Part shown: positions 53,601-64,000 of the stretch, one piece after another
Numbering within the stretch: the stretch's first letter is position 1
Layout: every line of letters starts with the position of its first letter
NCBI RefSeq assembly: GCF_009727055.1
Contig: NC_052357.1
Span: 90,893,455-90,957,454, forward strand
Length of the DNA: 64,000 bases
From: Benincasa hispida
Lineage: Eukaryota; Streptophyta; Magnoliopsida; Cucurbitales; Cucurbitaceae
Reading direction: 5' to 3'
Program-made: the position numbers and the translations under genes
Notes under the pieces: model-generated
Seen by the model: only the letters and a program-made list of their open reading frames with translations
Told to the model about the DNA's origin: nothing
Databases searched by the model: none

Positions 53601-56600
53601 CTTTTTGCTGTATTCTTTGTCGGAGACAGAGGAAAATCTGGATCATCTCCTTTGGGATTGTCAGGATGCAAGGGCTATGTGGAGTTGTTTCCTGCAAAAG
53701 TTTGATGTTCGGATTGCTGGCCAAAGGGATATTGGTGCGATGATTAGGGAGAAGTGAAGATCTTGGTTATGGAACTATACTAAGATGGTGAGATATTTTG
53801 TCCTTATGAATGGGAAACTGAGAGGAAGGTTGTGGGGTTGTGGTTAATAGAGGGAGGGAACCCTCTTCCCTTCTAATGTAAGGCGTATGAGGGTCCCAAG
53901 GCATCATTTAATGAGAAAACTAGGAATTGAGGATGTTAGGTGTTGAATTCCTAGTCTTCCAAAAGGATTCTCTTGTGATTACTTTTTTAGCCTTTTATGT
54001 AATTCCAATTCCCTTCCCTCCCCAATCTTCTCCTCATTATGGAAGGCAACTATTTCAAAAAAGGTTAATTTTTTTGTTTGACAGGTTCTTCATAGGGTGT
54101 TAACACTATGAAATGGATTCAAAGACATTCCTTAGGCTTTTTGTGCCCACAATGGTGTATTATATACAAGGAGGTGTTTGAGGATTTAAGCTATTTGATG
54201 TGACGTTGTCAGTTTTTTTTACTTGATTTGGGATTGCCCTTTGGGTTGAGTTTGCAAGTAAGAAGATTTGTTATTGTATGATGGAAAAGGTTAAGGGAAG
54301 AGGTTATATTTAAGGTTTTATGTTGCTTTGTGTTCACGGACTGGGAAATAAAGCAAAAGTTATCTAGATATGGTGAAATTATTATGTTGGATCCTTGGAC
54401 GAAAAGAAATTTGAAAATCTTTGATGTAACACAATCCTCTTAGGAAGAAAGGCTTGACATGAGTAAATATTCTACGACTTTCTTGTTGAGTTCTTTCTAA
54501 AGAATTTAGAAATAATTTCTCAGACAGTGAAGTTGTTTGCTTAGTGGGTGGTGCAGGGATAGTGAACACCTTGAATCACATATAGAGACATTCTTCTTTT
54601 GTGATGAATATGCAATGGTGTATTCTTTGTAGGTAGCATTGATCATTTACTATGAGACTATCAATTTGCTTATTCCCTTTGGAGTCCGTGCTTGAGTTCT
54701 CTCGGGCTTTGCTTAGCTTGTAGCAAAAGTCGTCATGTAGAGGAGGTGTTTATGAACTCTCCCTTTTTGGGCAAGGGCAAAGTCTTATGACATGCATATT
54801 TTTGGGCTATATGTAGGGTATTTGCCTCTTTTTTTTTTGGGGTGGGGGGAGGATCTTGAAAGGAAGTTTGGGAGGTTGCTAGGTTTAATGCATCTTTATG
54901 GGTGTTTATTCATCTTAGTCTCATTCTTTTGGATTGGAGCCCTTTCGTGCAGTTAGTTGTAAAGGAGGTGTTTATAGACTCTCCCTTTTAGGACGAGAAA
55001 AATCTTAGGACATGCTTATTTTTTTGCTATAGGTAGGGTATTTTGTTGGAAGGGTTACTTGTAATTGTTTTGAGTTTATGATATATTGTCTTACGAAGTT
55101 TCTTGTAACACCCTAATGTGGGATCATATTTTGAATTGTAATTAAGAACAATTTTGGAAATTCGTGCGACGATCGAGGAGTTCCTCCTCCATCCATCCTT
55201 AAGAGAGAAAGGCCGTCTGTTGTGGCTTGTTGGGGTGGGTGCTATTTTGTAGGACATTTGGGAGGAGAGAAACAATAGGGTGTTTAGAGGTTTAGATGAG
55301 GACCCTAGTGAGGTTTGGTCCCTCGTGAGGTTTTACGTAATTATTCTCTAGATAACATTTTACTTAGTTGGAAGCTCTTCCTTTTGGGGGATGCTTTTGT
55401 GGGCTTGTTTCTTATACGCCCTTGTATTCTTTCATTTTTTCTCAATGAAAGTTGTTGATTTCATAAAAAAAAAAAAAAGGTCAATTTTTTTCCTCAAACA
55501 ACCTTTTTCCAAGTTTTCTCTCTCTTTTCTAACTTGTTTAGCATTCTCGAAGTATCCTTTTTCTTGGCCTAGCAGCTCACTGTTTTTCTTTATTGCCTAA
55601 ACTCTTAGTGATATATTGACTTTGTGAAGTTTGGCTGATATTTAGAGGCATCTTTATCTGGTGTGGAGCCACTTATGCAAAAGATACATAATGAGATACG
55701 TCGTGTAGATGCTGGAATTTTAGCAGCTGTTCGCCAACAGGTGATTTTTATCTTGTTTTTTCCTGATAGAAAACAAAAGCTTTCATTGTTCATTTGTTCT
55801 CATTTTTTGTCGTATTCATTCTGGGTACTCTACGTTATGCTCATTCAGCAATTAGGTTCAGAATTTAGCTTGATGAGTTTTTGATTTATATGTACATGCA
55901 GTGATACCGAAGCCATATCTATTGGCATTATTTCATGGAATGTTTTGGATATTTTGATTCATTTTCATTACATCAATGAAAAATTGTTTATTGTTCCAAA
56001 AAAAGGAGTTTGGATATTTTGGTTGACATTGGAAAAATGTATTCAGCAGGGGATATTTAGATTATCCATGGCCAATCTTTATTGTATTGCTCTAAGTGTA
56101 CAATAAAGATTTATTTCTTCATATTAATTATCTCACGTCTTATGTATTACTCTAAGTGTACTTGGCAAGCTCTTGTTTTATATCGTTTCCTTGTATTTTG
56201 AGCATTAGCCTCTTTTCATTCATTCAATGAAAAGTTTGGTTTCCTTTAAAGGAAAAAAATAATCCAGGGCCAATCTTGACAATTTTTTGAAGTGATAGTC
56301 AAGCTATTGAAACTTGTGGTTATTTGTTGGAATAACAAATTTGATCCTAACTTTGATGACCCAGAACCTGTAGGTTATATGAGGTTCATTATAATTGGGT
56401 GCACAGTTCTATTTTTCAACTGTTCTTTCATGATCATTCTAATTTCATGCATATCTTGAACAAAGAGGCCCTTGGGTCGGTTAGATTGCCGGTTCTATCT
56501 TTCCTTTTGTTTTTATTATGATCTTCTGGGCGTAAGTTTCTGATGTACCAAGTTTTTCATAAATATGATTTACAACTTCCCTTTTTGATCTTATTTGGGC

Positions 56601-59600
56601 ATGATTGGGGACGTTGGCTTTAACTTTGCTTCTATTATATGCATCTTAAGGGAGTAGAGGTGAAGCATATAATATACGTCTGATATTTTAACATCCTTGA
56701 GAATAGTGGTGTCTCTTTCACCAAATTGAATTATTATCTTTGATGCTACACAGAGTAGTTCAGGGACCAAAGCAAAAGAAGATCTTGCTGCTGCTACATC
56801 AGCTGTAGAGGTTTGTCTATCTACTTGGATTTTTTCAGGTTTTTTCTATTTTAGCATTAGCATTTAGCAAGATTTAAGAGTTTTATATTTGTTGGCTTTT
56901 ATCTACAATAAAAGTTTTTTTTTGTATAAAGAAAAGAGTTCTGTATTCATTAAAGTACCAGTCTGTTCTAAGAATGGGTAATCAAATTCAAAACATTTTG
57001 CTGTTATTACTGTTTGGGATTTATCAACCGAATTACATGCTAAGAACTTTCTGTTTCTGTGAGATTGTGCGATTTAGCCGGTGCTCCTCCCGTATGTTTG
57101 AGTCCACGATGGGTTCAGAGGATCTGGGTTATCTTATTTAATTGTTCATATATGAATCCTCTCTTCTTTTTCTGAAGCAGGAACTCATGTCCAAAATCCG
57201 GGAAATAAAAACTAAAGCTGAACAGAGTGAGACAATGGTTCAAGAGATTTGTCGTGATATTAAGAAGTTGGACTTTGCAAAGAAACATATTACAACAACA
57301 ATAACTGCTCTTCATCGTCTGACCATGTTGGGTAAAGTTACATCCCTTCTATACTTGCCTCTTCATTCTTACTTAATGGTTTCTTTGTCTTTGACGTTCT
57401 GCCTTGGGATTGTACAAATATATTCTTTTTTCTTTTGGGACAAGAGACGAAGTCTTTGATGGTAATAAAATACAAAGAGGGGGGTTTCTAGGACTCTTAC
57501 CCAAAAGCTATTACAAAAAGGAAAAAGTTCCTTTATTATATCAAAATAAAATAGGGAGTTTTGGAGTAGTAGTCTCTTTTCATTATATCAATGAAATTTA
57601 TTTCCATTTCGAAAAAAAAAATCAAAATGGAAACTAGTACAAAAGAATGCCAAGAAAGAGATCATTCATTTATGGTCTAATGTAGTGAAGGTCTTATTAT
57701 CCGAATTATGGTTTGAGTGCAATTGGGTTTTCCCCCCCTCATAATAGTCTCCCGAATGGTATATCTTGCAAAGTTTTAGAAAGAGAACAACATGAAGAGG
57801 CCTCCAGATGATGAGATGAGCAGCTTTGCAAGATATACTATTTAGGAGGCTTGTCTCAATTGGAATGTTTTTATGTTGCTTTCATAATTCATTTATGTCC
57901 TGTTGTTTCATTTCATTTTATTTTCTTGCTTTTTGTACCCCTTCTTGGGTTTCTTATATTTTTGAGCATTAGTCTTTTTTCATTCTATCAATAAAAAAGT
58001 GTTTGTTTCCTTTAAAAAAAAATACTAACGAAATATGACCTAATGAAGAATTATGAAAAGAACTCGTCACTGACGCCCAAAGAGAAACATTGAAATTGGC
58101 GAGTGACTAAATGTCGAAAAGTTCCCTCTCAACCCCACAAACGATTCTACTATTTCTCTCCCCCCAAATACCCCACAACAAAGCACAAACTCTCTCCCTT
58201 CAAACTACGGATGGTGGAGGAAATCCTTGATCATATCACTAAAAGCTCTTTACGGTGCCCCACACTTAATAAGTTCACCTGATCATTTGTTGTTGTTGTT
58301 TTTGTATAAGTTCTCTTTCCGAACTGTCACCATCAATGAATGTTTTTCTATGTGATTACAGTCTCAGCTGTTGAGCAGCTCCAAGTAATGGCTTCAAAAC
58401 GACAATACAAAGAGGCAGCTGCACAGTTGGAGGTATTCATTAGTGAATATAAACATTCTTCCATTTCATCTAAATTGTTTCTTGTGTGGTTGCGCCATAG
58501 CCATAAGGCTTAACTCGACACCTAAAAGGAATTTGTAGGTTATATGAGGCCATTTTGGCACGATATATCTGATTGTCTGTTTTGGTGCTATTTCTTTGGT
58601 CTATCCCTTTTTCCTATTTTCTTGCTTTTTCCCTCAACTTAAAGATCTTTCTAAGAACAGAGAGAGTTTTTGTTGTCGCACATTTTTGTTAAAAAACATG
58701 TATTCTGATTCATTCCAGGCAGTAAACCAATTATGTAGTCATTTTGAAGCCTATAGGGATAACCCGAAGATCACAGAGCTTAGGGAGAAGTTCAAGAATA
58801 TTAAACAAATTCTGAAATCGCATGTATTCTCTGACTTCTCAAGGTATGACGTACTTCAAATTACAACACCAGTATATACAGTTTATCTGGCAGTGATCTA
58901 AATCTTAAGGTGCACGGTAAATTACTGATCAAACTTGTGTTGAGGCATGGGAAAAGAATTAGATTATGGGAGGACGATTGAAATGTTGATCGATCACCCA
59001 CTATGTTTCACTTCTTCAATGTTAATTGATAACCAAACTTTTTTTAAAAAATTACTTTTTTTGAACAATTTAAAAAATTATTACAATTTTTTTATCAATC
59101 AAATGTCCCATAGAAGTTCACTAGCTTTATTCAACCATAAGGCAGGTTTATTTTTTTTAGTTAAGGACCACAAAGATGATTTTCCAGGCAGTTCTTCAAG
59201 ATATTGGAAAAACAGGACATTAAGCAAGCTCCTCGGAAAGTCTTTACCAACAATCCACTGGATTAGGGCTCTAGAAGAGTCAAGTAACGCTGGCTAGTTC
59301 CCCAAGTGGGGACAGGGGGATGTGTTGTGTTTGGGGCATTTAGATTATTCAGACTTCCATTGTTGAGTAATTGATTGCAGGGAGAAAGGCCTTTCTCCCT
59401 ATATATGCATATTCCGTAGGTTCCAATAGGGAGCTGTCGTCTTAACAGAGCAGTGTAGCCCCCATTCATTAATATACTAAAAAGAGGATTAGAGATTTCT
59501 TATTTGACTGATCTTATTTTCCGAATTTACTTCATTTTTCTTCTCTTAAGTTGCTGCTCATGAGTCCTATGATTCCTTCTTGTAAGTCAATTTATTTGTC

Positions 59601-60142
59601 AGAGCTTTAAAAGATGTTCCTCCTTTTGTTTTACCAATGATCTGAACCCTAGGAAAGTAGTTATACGTTTTTTTCCCCTGAAAAAGAAACAAGACTTTTC
59701 ATTGAATAAATGAAAAGAGACTAATGCTCAAAATACAAAGAAAAGAAACAAAACAAGAACTTGATATACTAGGAAAGTAGGAAAGTGATATATGTATTTG
59801 ATATACTAGATGTCAGGGATGTATACTTTGAGCTCATTTTGTGTAGTAAGGTTGTATGGTACCTAGGAGCCAAACTTACAATTCAGGCTGTTGTACATTG
59901 GATGAAATTTAATGGGTTTATCTATTTGTTATAATGAAGTAATCATGAGAACTATGTTGACACTTCTTCCCCATGCATCAGCTTAGGTACTGGGAAAGAG
60001 AAAGAAGAAACTAATTTACTGCAGCAATTGTCTGATGCTTGCTTTGTCGTTGATGCTCTGGAGCCATCTGTGAGGGAAGAGTTGGTGAATAATTTTTGCA
60101 GCCGGGAGCTCACTTCTTATGAACAGATATTTGAAGGAGCAG
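50598..60142 (+). CDS. VPS53: VPS53, GARP complex subunit, N-terminal seven exons
   Basis: Seven exons join without a frame break: 50598-50646, 55646-55740, 56754-56810, 57181-57331, 58362-58432, 58719-58843, 59982-60142. All introns are GT-AG. They encode about 236 residues. Landmarks are [97 protein letters not shown] and [14 protein letters not shown]. This is the conserved N-terminal coiled-coil region of plant VPS53 (HIT1 in Arabidopsis, ~830 residues). It is a subunit of the GARP complex that tethers endosome-derived vesicles at the trans-Golgi network. The frame is open at the last donor, so the gene continues beyond the window. Introns 1 and 7 carry LINE insertions. Confidence 0.95.
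51125..51560. mobile_element. LINE fragments in VPS53 intron 1 (RT start and an inverted tail)
   Basis: 51170-51295 (plus) reads [20 protein letters not shown] with stops, the beginning of an L1 reverse transcriptase. From about 51296 the sequence ('ttaacacccaaactttcattaagaaat') looks like the 3' untranslated tail of a LINE on the minus strand. It then joins another LINE copy near 51582. Confidence 0.6.
51582..53960 (+). mobile_element. L1-type LINE, reverse transcriptase to zinc finger, in VPS53 intron 1
   Basis: Frames in order read [20 protein letters not shown], then [16 protein letters not shown], then [36 protein letters not shown], the [19 protein letters not shown] block and [13 protein letters not shown] (catalytic FADD). 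A thumb region and [12 protein letters not shown] with CCILC follow; this is the zf-RVT finger. It is 5' truncated: the endonuclease is absent. Stops and frameshifts are frequent. It runs in the same direction as VPS53 and ends near 53960 without a clear poly(A). Confidence 0.88.
54045..55479 (+). mobile_element. Second LINE 3' fragment with poly(A), VPS53 intron 1
   Basis: It starts with [18 protein letters not shown], another zf-RVT start. Near 55200-55390 it reads [20 protein letters not shown], the usual C-terminal end of these LINEs. It ends 'tctcaatgaaag' and then 13 A at 55467-55479. A stop-rich interior shows age. Because the zf-RVT region occurs twice in the intron, this is a separate insertion from the one before it. 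Confidence 0.8.
55646..55740 (+). CDS. VPS53: VPS53 exon 2
   Basis: Acceptor TTTAG; encodes [20 protein letters not shown] then [12 protein letters not shown]; donor CAG/GTGATT. Intron 1 before it is 4,999 bp and full of LINE sequence. Confidence 0.95.
55950..56010 (+). repeat. Isolated LINE 3' tail, VPS53 intron 2
   Basis: 'cattttcattacatcaatgaaaaattg' ends in CCAAAAAAA. It is one of several short copies of the LINE 3' hairpin and A-tail in this gene. Confidence 0.6.
56190..56258 (+). repeat. Isolated LINE 3' tail, VPS53 intron 2
   Basis: It contains TTGAGCATTAGCCTC and CTTTTCATT...AATGAAAAG, a 9-bp inverted repeat, before an A-rich end. It is similar to 57960-58022 and, inverted, to 59699-59745. 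Confidence 0.65.
56754..56810 (+). CDS. VPS53: VPS53 exon 3
   Basis: Acceptor CACAG; encodes [19 protein letters not shown]; 57 bp, phase 0 at both ends; donor GAG/GTTTGT. Confidence 0.95.
57181..57331 (+). CDS. VPS53: VPS53 exon 4
   Basis: Acceptor GCAG; encodes [20 protein letters not shown] through TALHRLTML, part of the long coiled coil; ends with one base of a split valine codon before GTAAAG. Confidence 0.95.
57571..57621 (+). repeat. Isolated LINE 3' tail, VPS53 intron 4
   Basis: 'gtagtctcttttcattatat' followed by 'caatgaaatttatttcc' and a run of A. Confidence 0.6.
57940..58022 (+). repeat. Isolated LINE 3' tail, VPS53 intron 4
   Basis: TTGAGCATTAGTCTTTTTTC, then a CATTCTATCAATAAAA hairpin-like stretch and nine A. 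It belongs to the same tail family as 56190-56258. Confidence 0.65.
58362..58432 (+). CDS. VPS53: VPS53 exon 5
   Basis: Acceptor TACAG; completes V, then encodes [20 protein letters not shown] and QLE; donor GAG/GTATTC. Confidence 0.95.
58719..58843 (+). CDS. VPS53: VPS53 exon 6
   Basis: Acceptor TCCAG; encodes [20 protein letters not shown] through HVFSDFS plus two bases of a split serine; donor AAG/GTATGA. Confidence 0.95.
59669..59760 (-). repeat. Isolated LINE 3' tail, inverted, VPS53 intron 6
   Basis: The inverse of the 56190 tail: 'cttttcattgaataaatgaa' followed by 'aagagactaatgctcaaaat'. The T/C-rich start corresponds to the A-tail. Confidence 0.65.
59982..60142 (+). CDS. VPS53: VPS53 exon 7
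   Basis: Acceptor CATCAG; completes the serine and encodes [20 protein letters not shown] through [10 protein letters not shown] plus one base; donor CAG/GTGTGC. The next exon is not in the window. Confidence 0.93.
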
Positions 60143-60217
60143 GTGTGCTTGTCAAGTTATCTTTAATATATTTCTCCATCCTGTGGGTAGATCGGGCGAG
60201 GGGTCTGTAATTATCAT

Positions 60218-63150
60218 TTTTTTTTAAAAAAAGGAAACAGCCTTTATTAAACAATATAATTAGTACAAGAGATGAGTACTTTGATAATAAAGGCAAATAC
60301 AAGGAAATCAATCAAGAAACCATAGGATCAGCATGTGCACCCGAGCATCTCAACTAGGTTGACACCCCCATAGCACCCTCATCATATCCAACAAATAGAG
60401 AAAGCCAACAATGGCTAAAATAAGAGAAGTCTAATGAAGCAATACAAGCTGAAAGTTGCAGCCGAACAAAATATAGAACTAGGCTATAAAAATCTAAAAT
60501 ACATCAAGAAGCTAAAACAAATAAGAGTACTAAAGAAAGCGAAGCTGCTGTCTCTATTTTTGATGCTTCGGTTAATCTTCCAATTGACAAAAAGAATGCC
60601 AATTAAACTTATGTCTTGCACGGAGTAGGCTTCAAAGCAATTAGAAAGGGAGCACCAAAGTGAGGCATTGAGCTTTGCTGCCTCAAAGCGATTATACCAA
60701 GGAGTTTCAATCCCATTGAACACTCTTTGATTTCTTTCAAACCAGATTTCAACCAGCAGTGCTTTTACTCCATTAATCCATAGTAAATTGGAGTATTTCT
60801 TCAGAATAGGGTCTGAAAGTAGCCGTTGAACATTGCATCTAAAGGAAAAATCAAAGACCCAAGAAGTGTTGAAGCATTTAAGGAATTTCTTCCCGCAGTT
60901 GAAGGCAAAACAACAATCAAAAAATAAATGTTGGAGGTCTTCTTCAGCTGACTTACAAAGGACACACCAATTGGGGGAAATAGAAAAGCAAGGTAGCTTT
61001 TTTTGCAGCACTGATGAACAATTTAGGGTTCCAAACAACATTGTCCAAACATTTATATTTCTTCGAGGGCTGTTAGACTTCCATAGATTCTTGTGAAGGC
61101 TGGTTGATAATGGGGTGGTCTCGGAAAGATGGTTAAACAGGGATTTTACTGAGAAAGAGCCATGTTTTTCAAGGGACCAAATGCAAATTTCTTCCTTTTT
61201 AGATATCTTTGCTCAGCCAAAATTGCTAGTAAGGCTTGGAACTCTAAAATCTCATCATCTTTTAGGTCTCTTCTAAAATTTAGAGTCCAAGAAGAGGTGT
61301 GATAATCCCAAAACTGTGATAATGAACCATTTGGAAGCAATGCTAATCTGGAAAGGGAAGGAAATCTGTCTTTTAACTGAAAAGAGTCCAGCCAAGGGTC
61401 ATGCCAAAATGCAATTTTAGTTCCATTCCCTACTTTAAAGACTGCCAACTTCTCAATATTCAACCAAGATCTTGAAATACTTATCCAAGGGCTTCGAAGA
61501 CTACAATGAACCTTGCCGGAAGTGTGCCAACCAAATAGACTGCTACCATGTATACTCAAAATAACTTGGCTCCAAAGGGAAGGTTGCTCTTTTAGGAATC
61601 TCTAACCCCATTTGGCTAATAAGGCCACATTTTTAGCTTTTAAACCTCCAATTCCGAGTCCCCCTTCAGCTTGATTCTTAGAAACTATCTCCCATTTTGC
61701 TAGATGATTTATCTTTCCCCCTTTAAAACCTTCCCAAAAGAAGTTTCTAATAATTTTTTCAATGGCTGAAATCACTTTTTTGGGCATCAAGAAGGAGAAC
61801 ATATAGTAAGTTGGGAGGTTGGCTAGGATTGAGTTGCATAAGGTAGCTCTTCCTCCTCTTGATAAGTTGTATCTTCTCCACTTGTCAAGTTTTTTTGTGA
61901 ACTCTATCAATGACCGGTTGCCAAAACAACAGTTTCTTTGGGTGCCCCCCAAGAGGAAGGCCCAAATATATGAAAGATAGGTGTGTTAATTGGCAACACA
62001 GTCTTGAAGCCACTGCCCTTAACTTAGAATCTTCAATATTTATCCCACAAATGGTAGATTTTTCCCAATTAACTTTCTGCCCCGAACACCATTCAAACAA
62101 AGTAATAGATTTTTTGAGATTGTCTAGCATGTCATCATCATACTTGCAAAAGAGTAAAGTATCATCAGCAAACTGGAGAATAGAGAGATGTACCTTGTTT
62201 TTTCCAACCACAAAGCCTTCAAACAACCCTTTTTCATGAATTCTGTCAACCAAAACACTAAGCAAGTCACTTACCAAGAGGAAGAGGAAGGGGGATAGGG
62301 GGTCCCCTTGCCTAATTCCCCTTGTAGCCGTAATCCTTCCTCTTGGTCTCCCATCAATGAAAATGGAGAACATTGGGTTAGTGAGGCAGCCCAAAATCCA
62401 ATATATCCACATGGGGTGGAAGTTCCTTTCCTTAAGGATTTTTTTCAAGAAAATCTCAATCCACTCTATCAAAAGCCTTTTCAAGATCAAGCTTTAAAAT
62501 CCAACCCCTTTTCTTCTTAATTCGGTAATGTTCTACGACCTCATTAGCTATTAAGACCGGATCAAGGATTTGTCTCCCTTCAATGAAAGCACTTTGGGTT
62601 TGACTTATAAGGTTAGGCATTACTCTCTTAAGCCTTTCTGCAAGTACTTTAGCTATAATCTTATAGATTATAGTAGATAGGCTAATGGGTCTGAAATCTT
62701 TCACTAAAACTGCCTCTGTTTTTTTCTGAATTAAGCAAATAAAATTTTATTTGATGCAAGAATTGAGCTTCCCATTTCGGTAGAAATCATAAAAAATACT
62801 CTTTATATTGTCCTTTAGTAGCTCCCAAAATTTTAATATAAATTCAATTGTGAAGCCATCCAATCTTGGAGCTTTGTTTCTTCCCAACATCTTTACTGCT
62901 TCTTTAATTTCTGTCAAATTAAAATTGGAAATCAGCCCCAAATTCTGATATGAAGAGACCCTTGGCCAGCTCAGATTCTGAGGTATATACCTCAATCCTT
63001 GACTTTTTGAGTATAGATTGCTGTAAAAATCAATAATTAGGAATTCCACTTCTTTGAAATTCTTTGTAGCTTCCCCTTGGTCATTGATTAATGCTGTTAT
63101 TAGGTTTTTCGTTTTTTTGGCAGCAAGAAAACGGCGTAACTATGATTTTA
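60218..63150 (-). mobile_element. L1-type LINE, minus strand, in VPS53 intron 7
   Basis: Minus-strand frames read in order: NLTEIKEAVKMLGRNKAPRL then DGFTIEF (63049-62747); MKDFRPISLSTIIYKIIAKV, QTQSAFIEGRQILDPVLIAN and LKLDLEKAFDRVDW (62704-62456); then [19 protein letters not shown] and ILQFADDTLLFC (catalytic FADD, 62490-61885). A thumb region (RGGRATLCNSILANLPTYYM) and the zinc finger NWCVLCKSAEEDLQHLFFDC (61041-60484) follow. A T run at 60218 marks the poly(A). The 5' end lacks the endonuclease. The frame breaks only a few times, so it is younger than the intron 1 copies. It starts 75 bp inside the intron. Confidence 0.92.
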
Positions 63151-63159
63151 CTCTAGAAC

Positions 63160-63345
63160 CCTCATAGAGGAGACGTTTCTGCTTTAGCCTTACTCTGGAC
63201 ATTGTGGGTGGAAAGGAACAGAAAAATATTTGAAGAATAATTTGACCCCATAATATGTGCTCTTAAATCTTCCTTGCCCTTTGTACATACCATGCTGTTT
63301 TTTTTAACATTGATTAAATGAAAAGAGACTAATGCTCCATAGATA
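63160..63345. repeat. Small LINE fragments (plus C-terminus, minus tail)
   Basis: 63172-63300 on the plus strand reads ALALLWTLWVERNRKIFEE, the end of a LINE ORF2. Directly after, 'gattaaatgaaaagagactaatgctcc' is an inverted LINE 3' tail. Confidence 0.6.
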
Positions 63346-63414
63346 CAAAACTTCATAGAGGAAGGAGAAAAGTAAATAAAAGATAAATCATTAAAAAAAG
63401 AACATAAATGGAAT

Positions 63415-64000
63415 GATTCTTTTTTCTTTTTTTTTTCCTATAAGAAATAAATTTCATTGATGTATGAAATTTACAAAAAGGGGCCACAGCCCAAGCCAAA
63501 GGAGTTATATAAGAGATCTCCAATTGGTCAAAAGGGAAGAAAGGGTGTATGAATTAAAGAAAGATGTGCATTTACACAACTCGTTGCATGTAAGACAATG
63601 AGTTTGAAAAAACAAACAAAAGAGCTTCCCTTGTCATTGAAAAGGCGATTGTTTCTCTCCTTCCATGTAATCCATAAGAAAGCACGAATCAGATGCATCA
63701 AAATCATTCTTGTTTTTGGTAAAAGGATGACTAGTGAGAGTGTAGGTTAGAGCATTGTCGATGTCCTTTGGAAGGGCAGTGTACCAACCAAAGGATGAGA
63801 TAATCTCTTTCCAAAACCTCTCTACAAAATGACAATGGATAAACAGGTGACTAGAAGATTCATGTTCGGACTTGCACGAGAGGCAACAATGGGGAGATAG
63901 GGCCATGTGGGGAAGCCATCTCTGTATCCTGTCACATGTATTGATGGCACTATGACTAACTTCCCAACGGAAGATTCAACCTTTTTTGGGTAATAATCAT
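63415..64000 (-). mobile_element. Third LINE, minus strand, running off the window
   Basis: A T/C-rich tail at 63419-63440 is followed by an inverted 3' end ('aaatttcattgatgtatgaa'). The minus frame at 63906-63634 reads CCLSCKSEHESSSHLFIHCH then FVERFWKEI, a zf-RVT zinc finger, and in frame upstream RIQRWLPHMALSP to the edge. The rest lies beyond 64000. Confidence 0.8.

Noticed and set aside
58020..58340. Possible extra VPS53 exon between exons 4 and 5
   Set aside because: Exons 4 and 5 join in phase to give the conserved [12 protein letters not shown]; the stretch resembles an inverted LINE fragment.

Overview
Eukaryotic, almost certainly eudicot plant, nuclear DNA. The evidence is AT-rich sequence, GT-AG introns, Ty1-copia and Ty3-gypsy (Athila/Tat-like) retrotransposons, L1-type LINEs, and hAT, CACTA and Mutator DNA transposons. 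The one host gene recognised is a multi-exon VPS53. A cucurbit is my guess from the repeat style (a Mutator transposase near an Ulp1-associated DUF1985 relic, as in melon-type elements), but I could not test this.

Layout. 1-3.4 kb: 3' part of a decayed copia element with its 3' LTR. 4.9-5.9 kb: DUF1985 relic. 5.9-10.0 kb: a large-LTR element without coding capacity. 10.0-48.0 kb: a minus-strand Mutator-like transposase split into four pieces (N-terminus 47.6-48.0 kb, catalytic part 22.6-23.1 kb, SWIM finger 12.8-13.3 kb, zinc knuckle 10.0-10.25 kb). Between the pieces lie a chromovirus-like solo LTR (10.26-12.82 kb), a hAT element (13.33-20.62 kb) that itself holds a CACTA-like element with host gene fragments (13.86-17.42 kb), a gypsy LTR (20.62-22.37 kb), and a gypsy composite (gap/23.4-47.3 kb). 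The composite contains gag, protease, RT, RNase H, integrase and env-position reading frames. It is interrupted by further LTRs, two solo LTRs of one ~1.9 kb family and a hAT MITE.

50.3-64 kb: the 5' third of VPS53, a subunit of the GARP vesicle-tethering complex. Seven coding exons (50598-60142) join in frame and give about 236 residues. The remaining exons lie beyond the window. Introns 1 and 7 are swollen by LINE fragments, and smaller LINE 3' tails lie in other introns. VPS53 is the only coding sequence here that looks intact; every transposon protein shows stops, frameshifts or truncation.

Two cautions on sequence quality. Two copies of a Nextera mate-pair junction adapter flank a duplicated segment at 32.4-32.65 kb. 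A 72-bp duplication surrounds a single N at 34775, and there is a 374-bp N gap at 23066-23439. Coordinates of LTR family A 3' ends and of truncated element edges are approximate.
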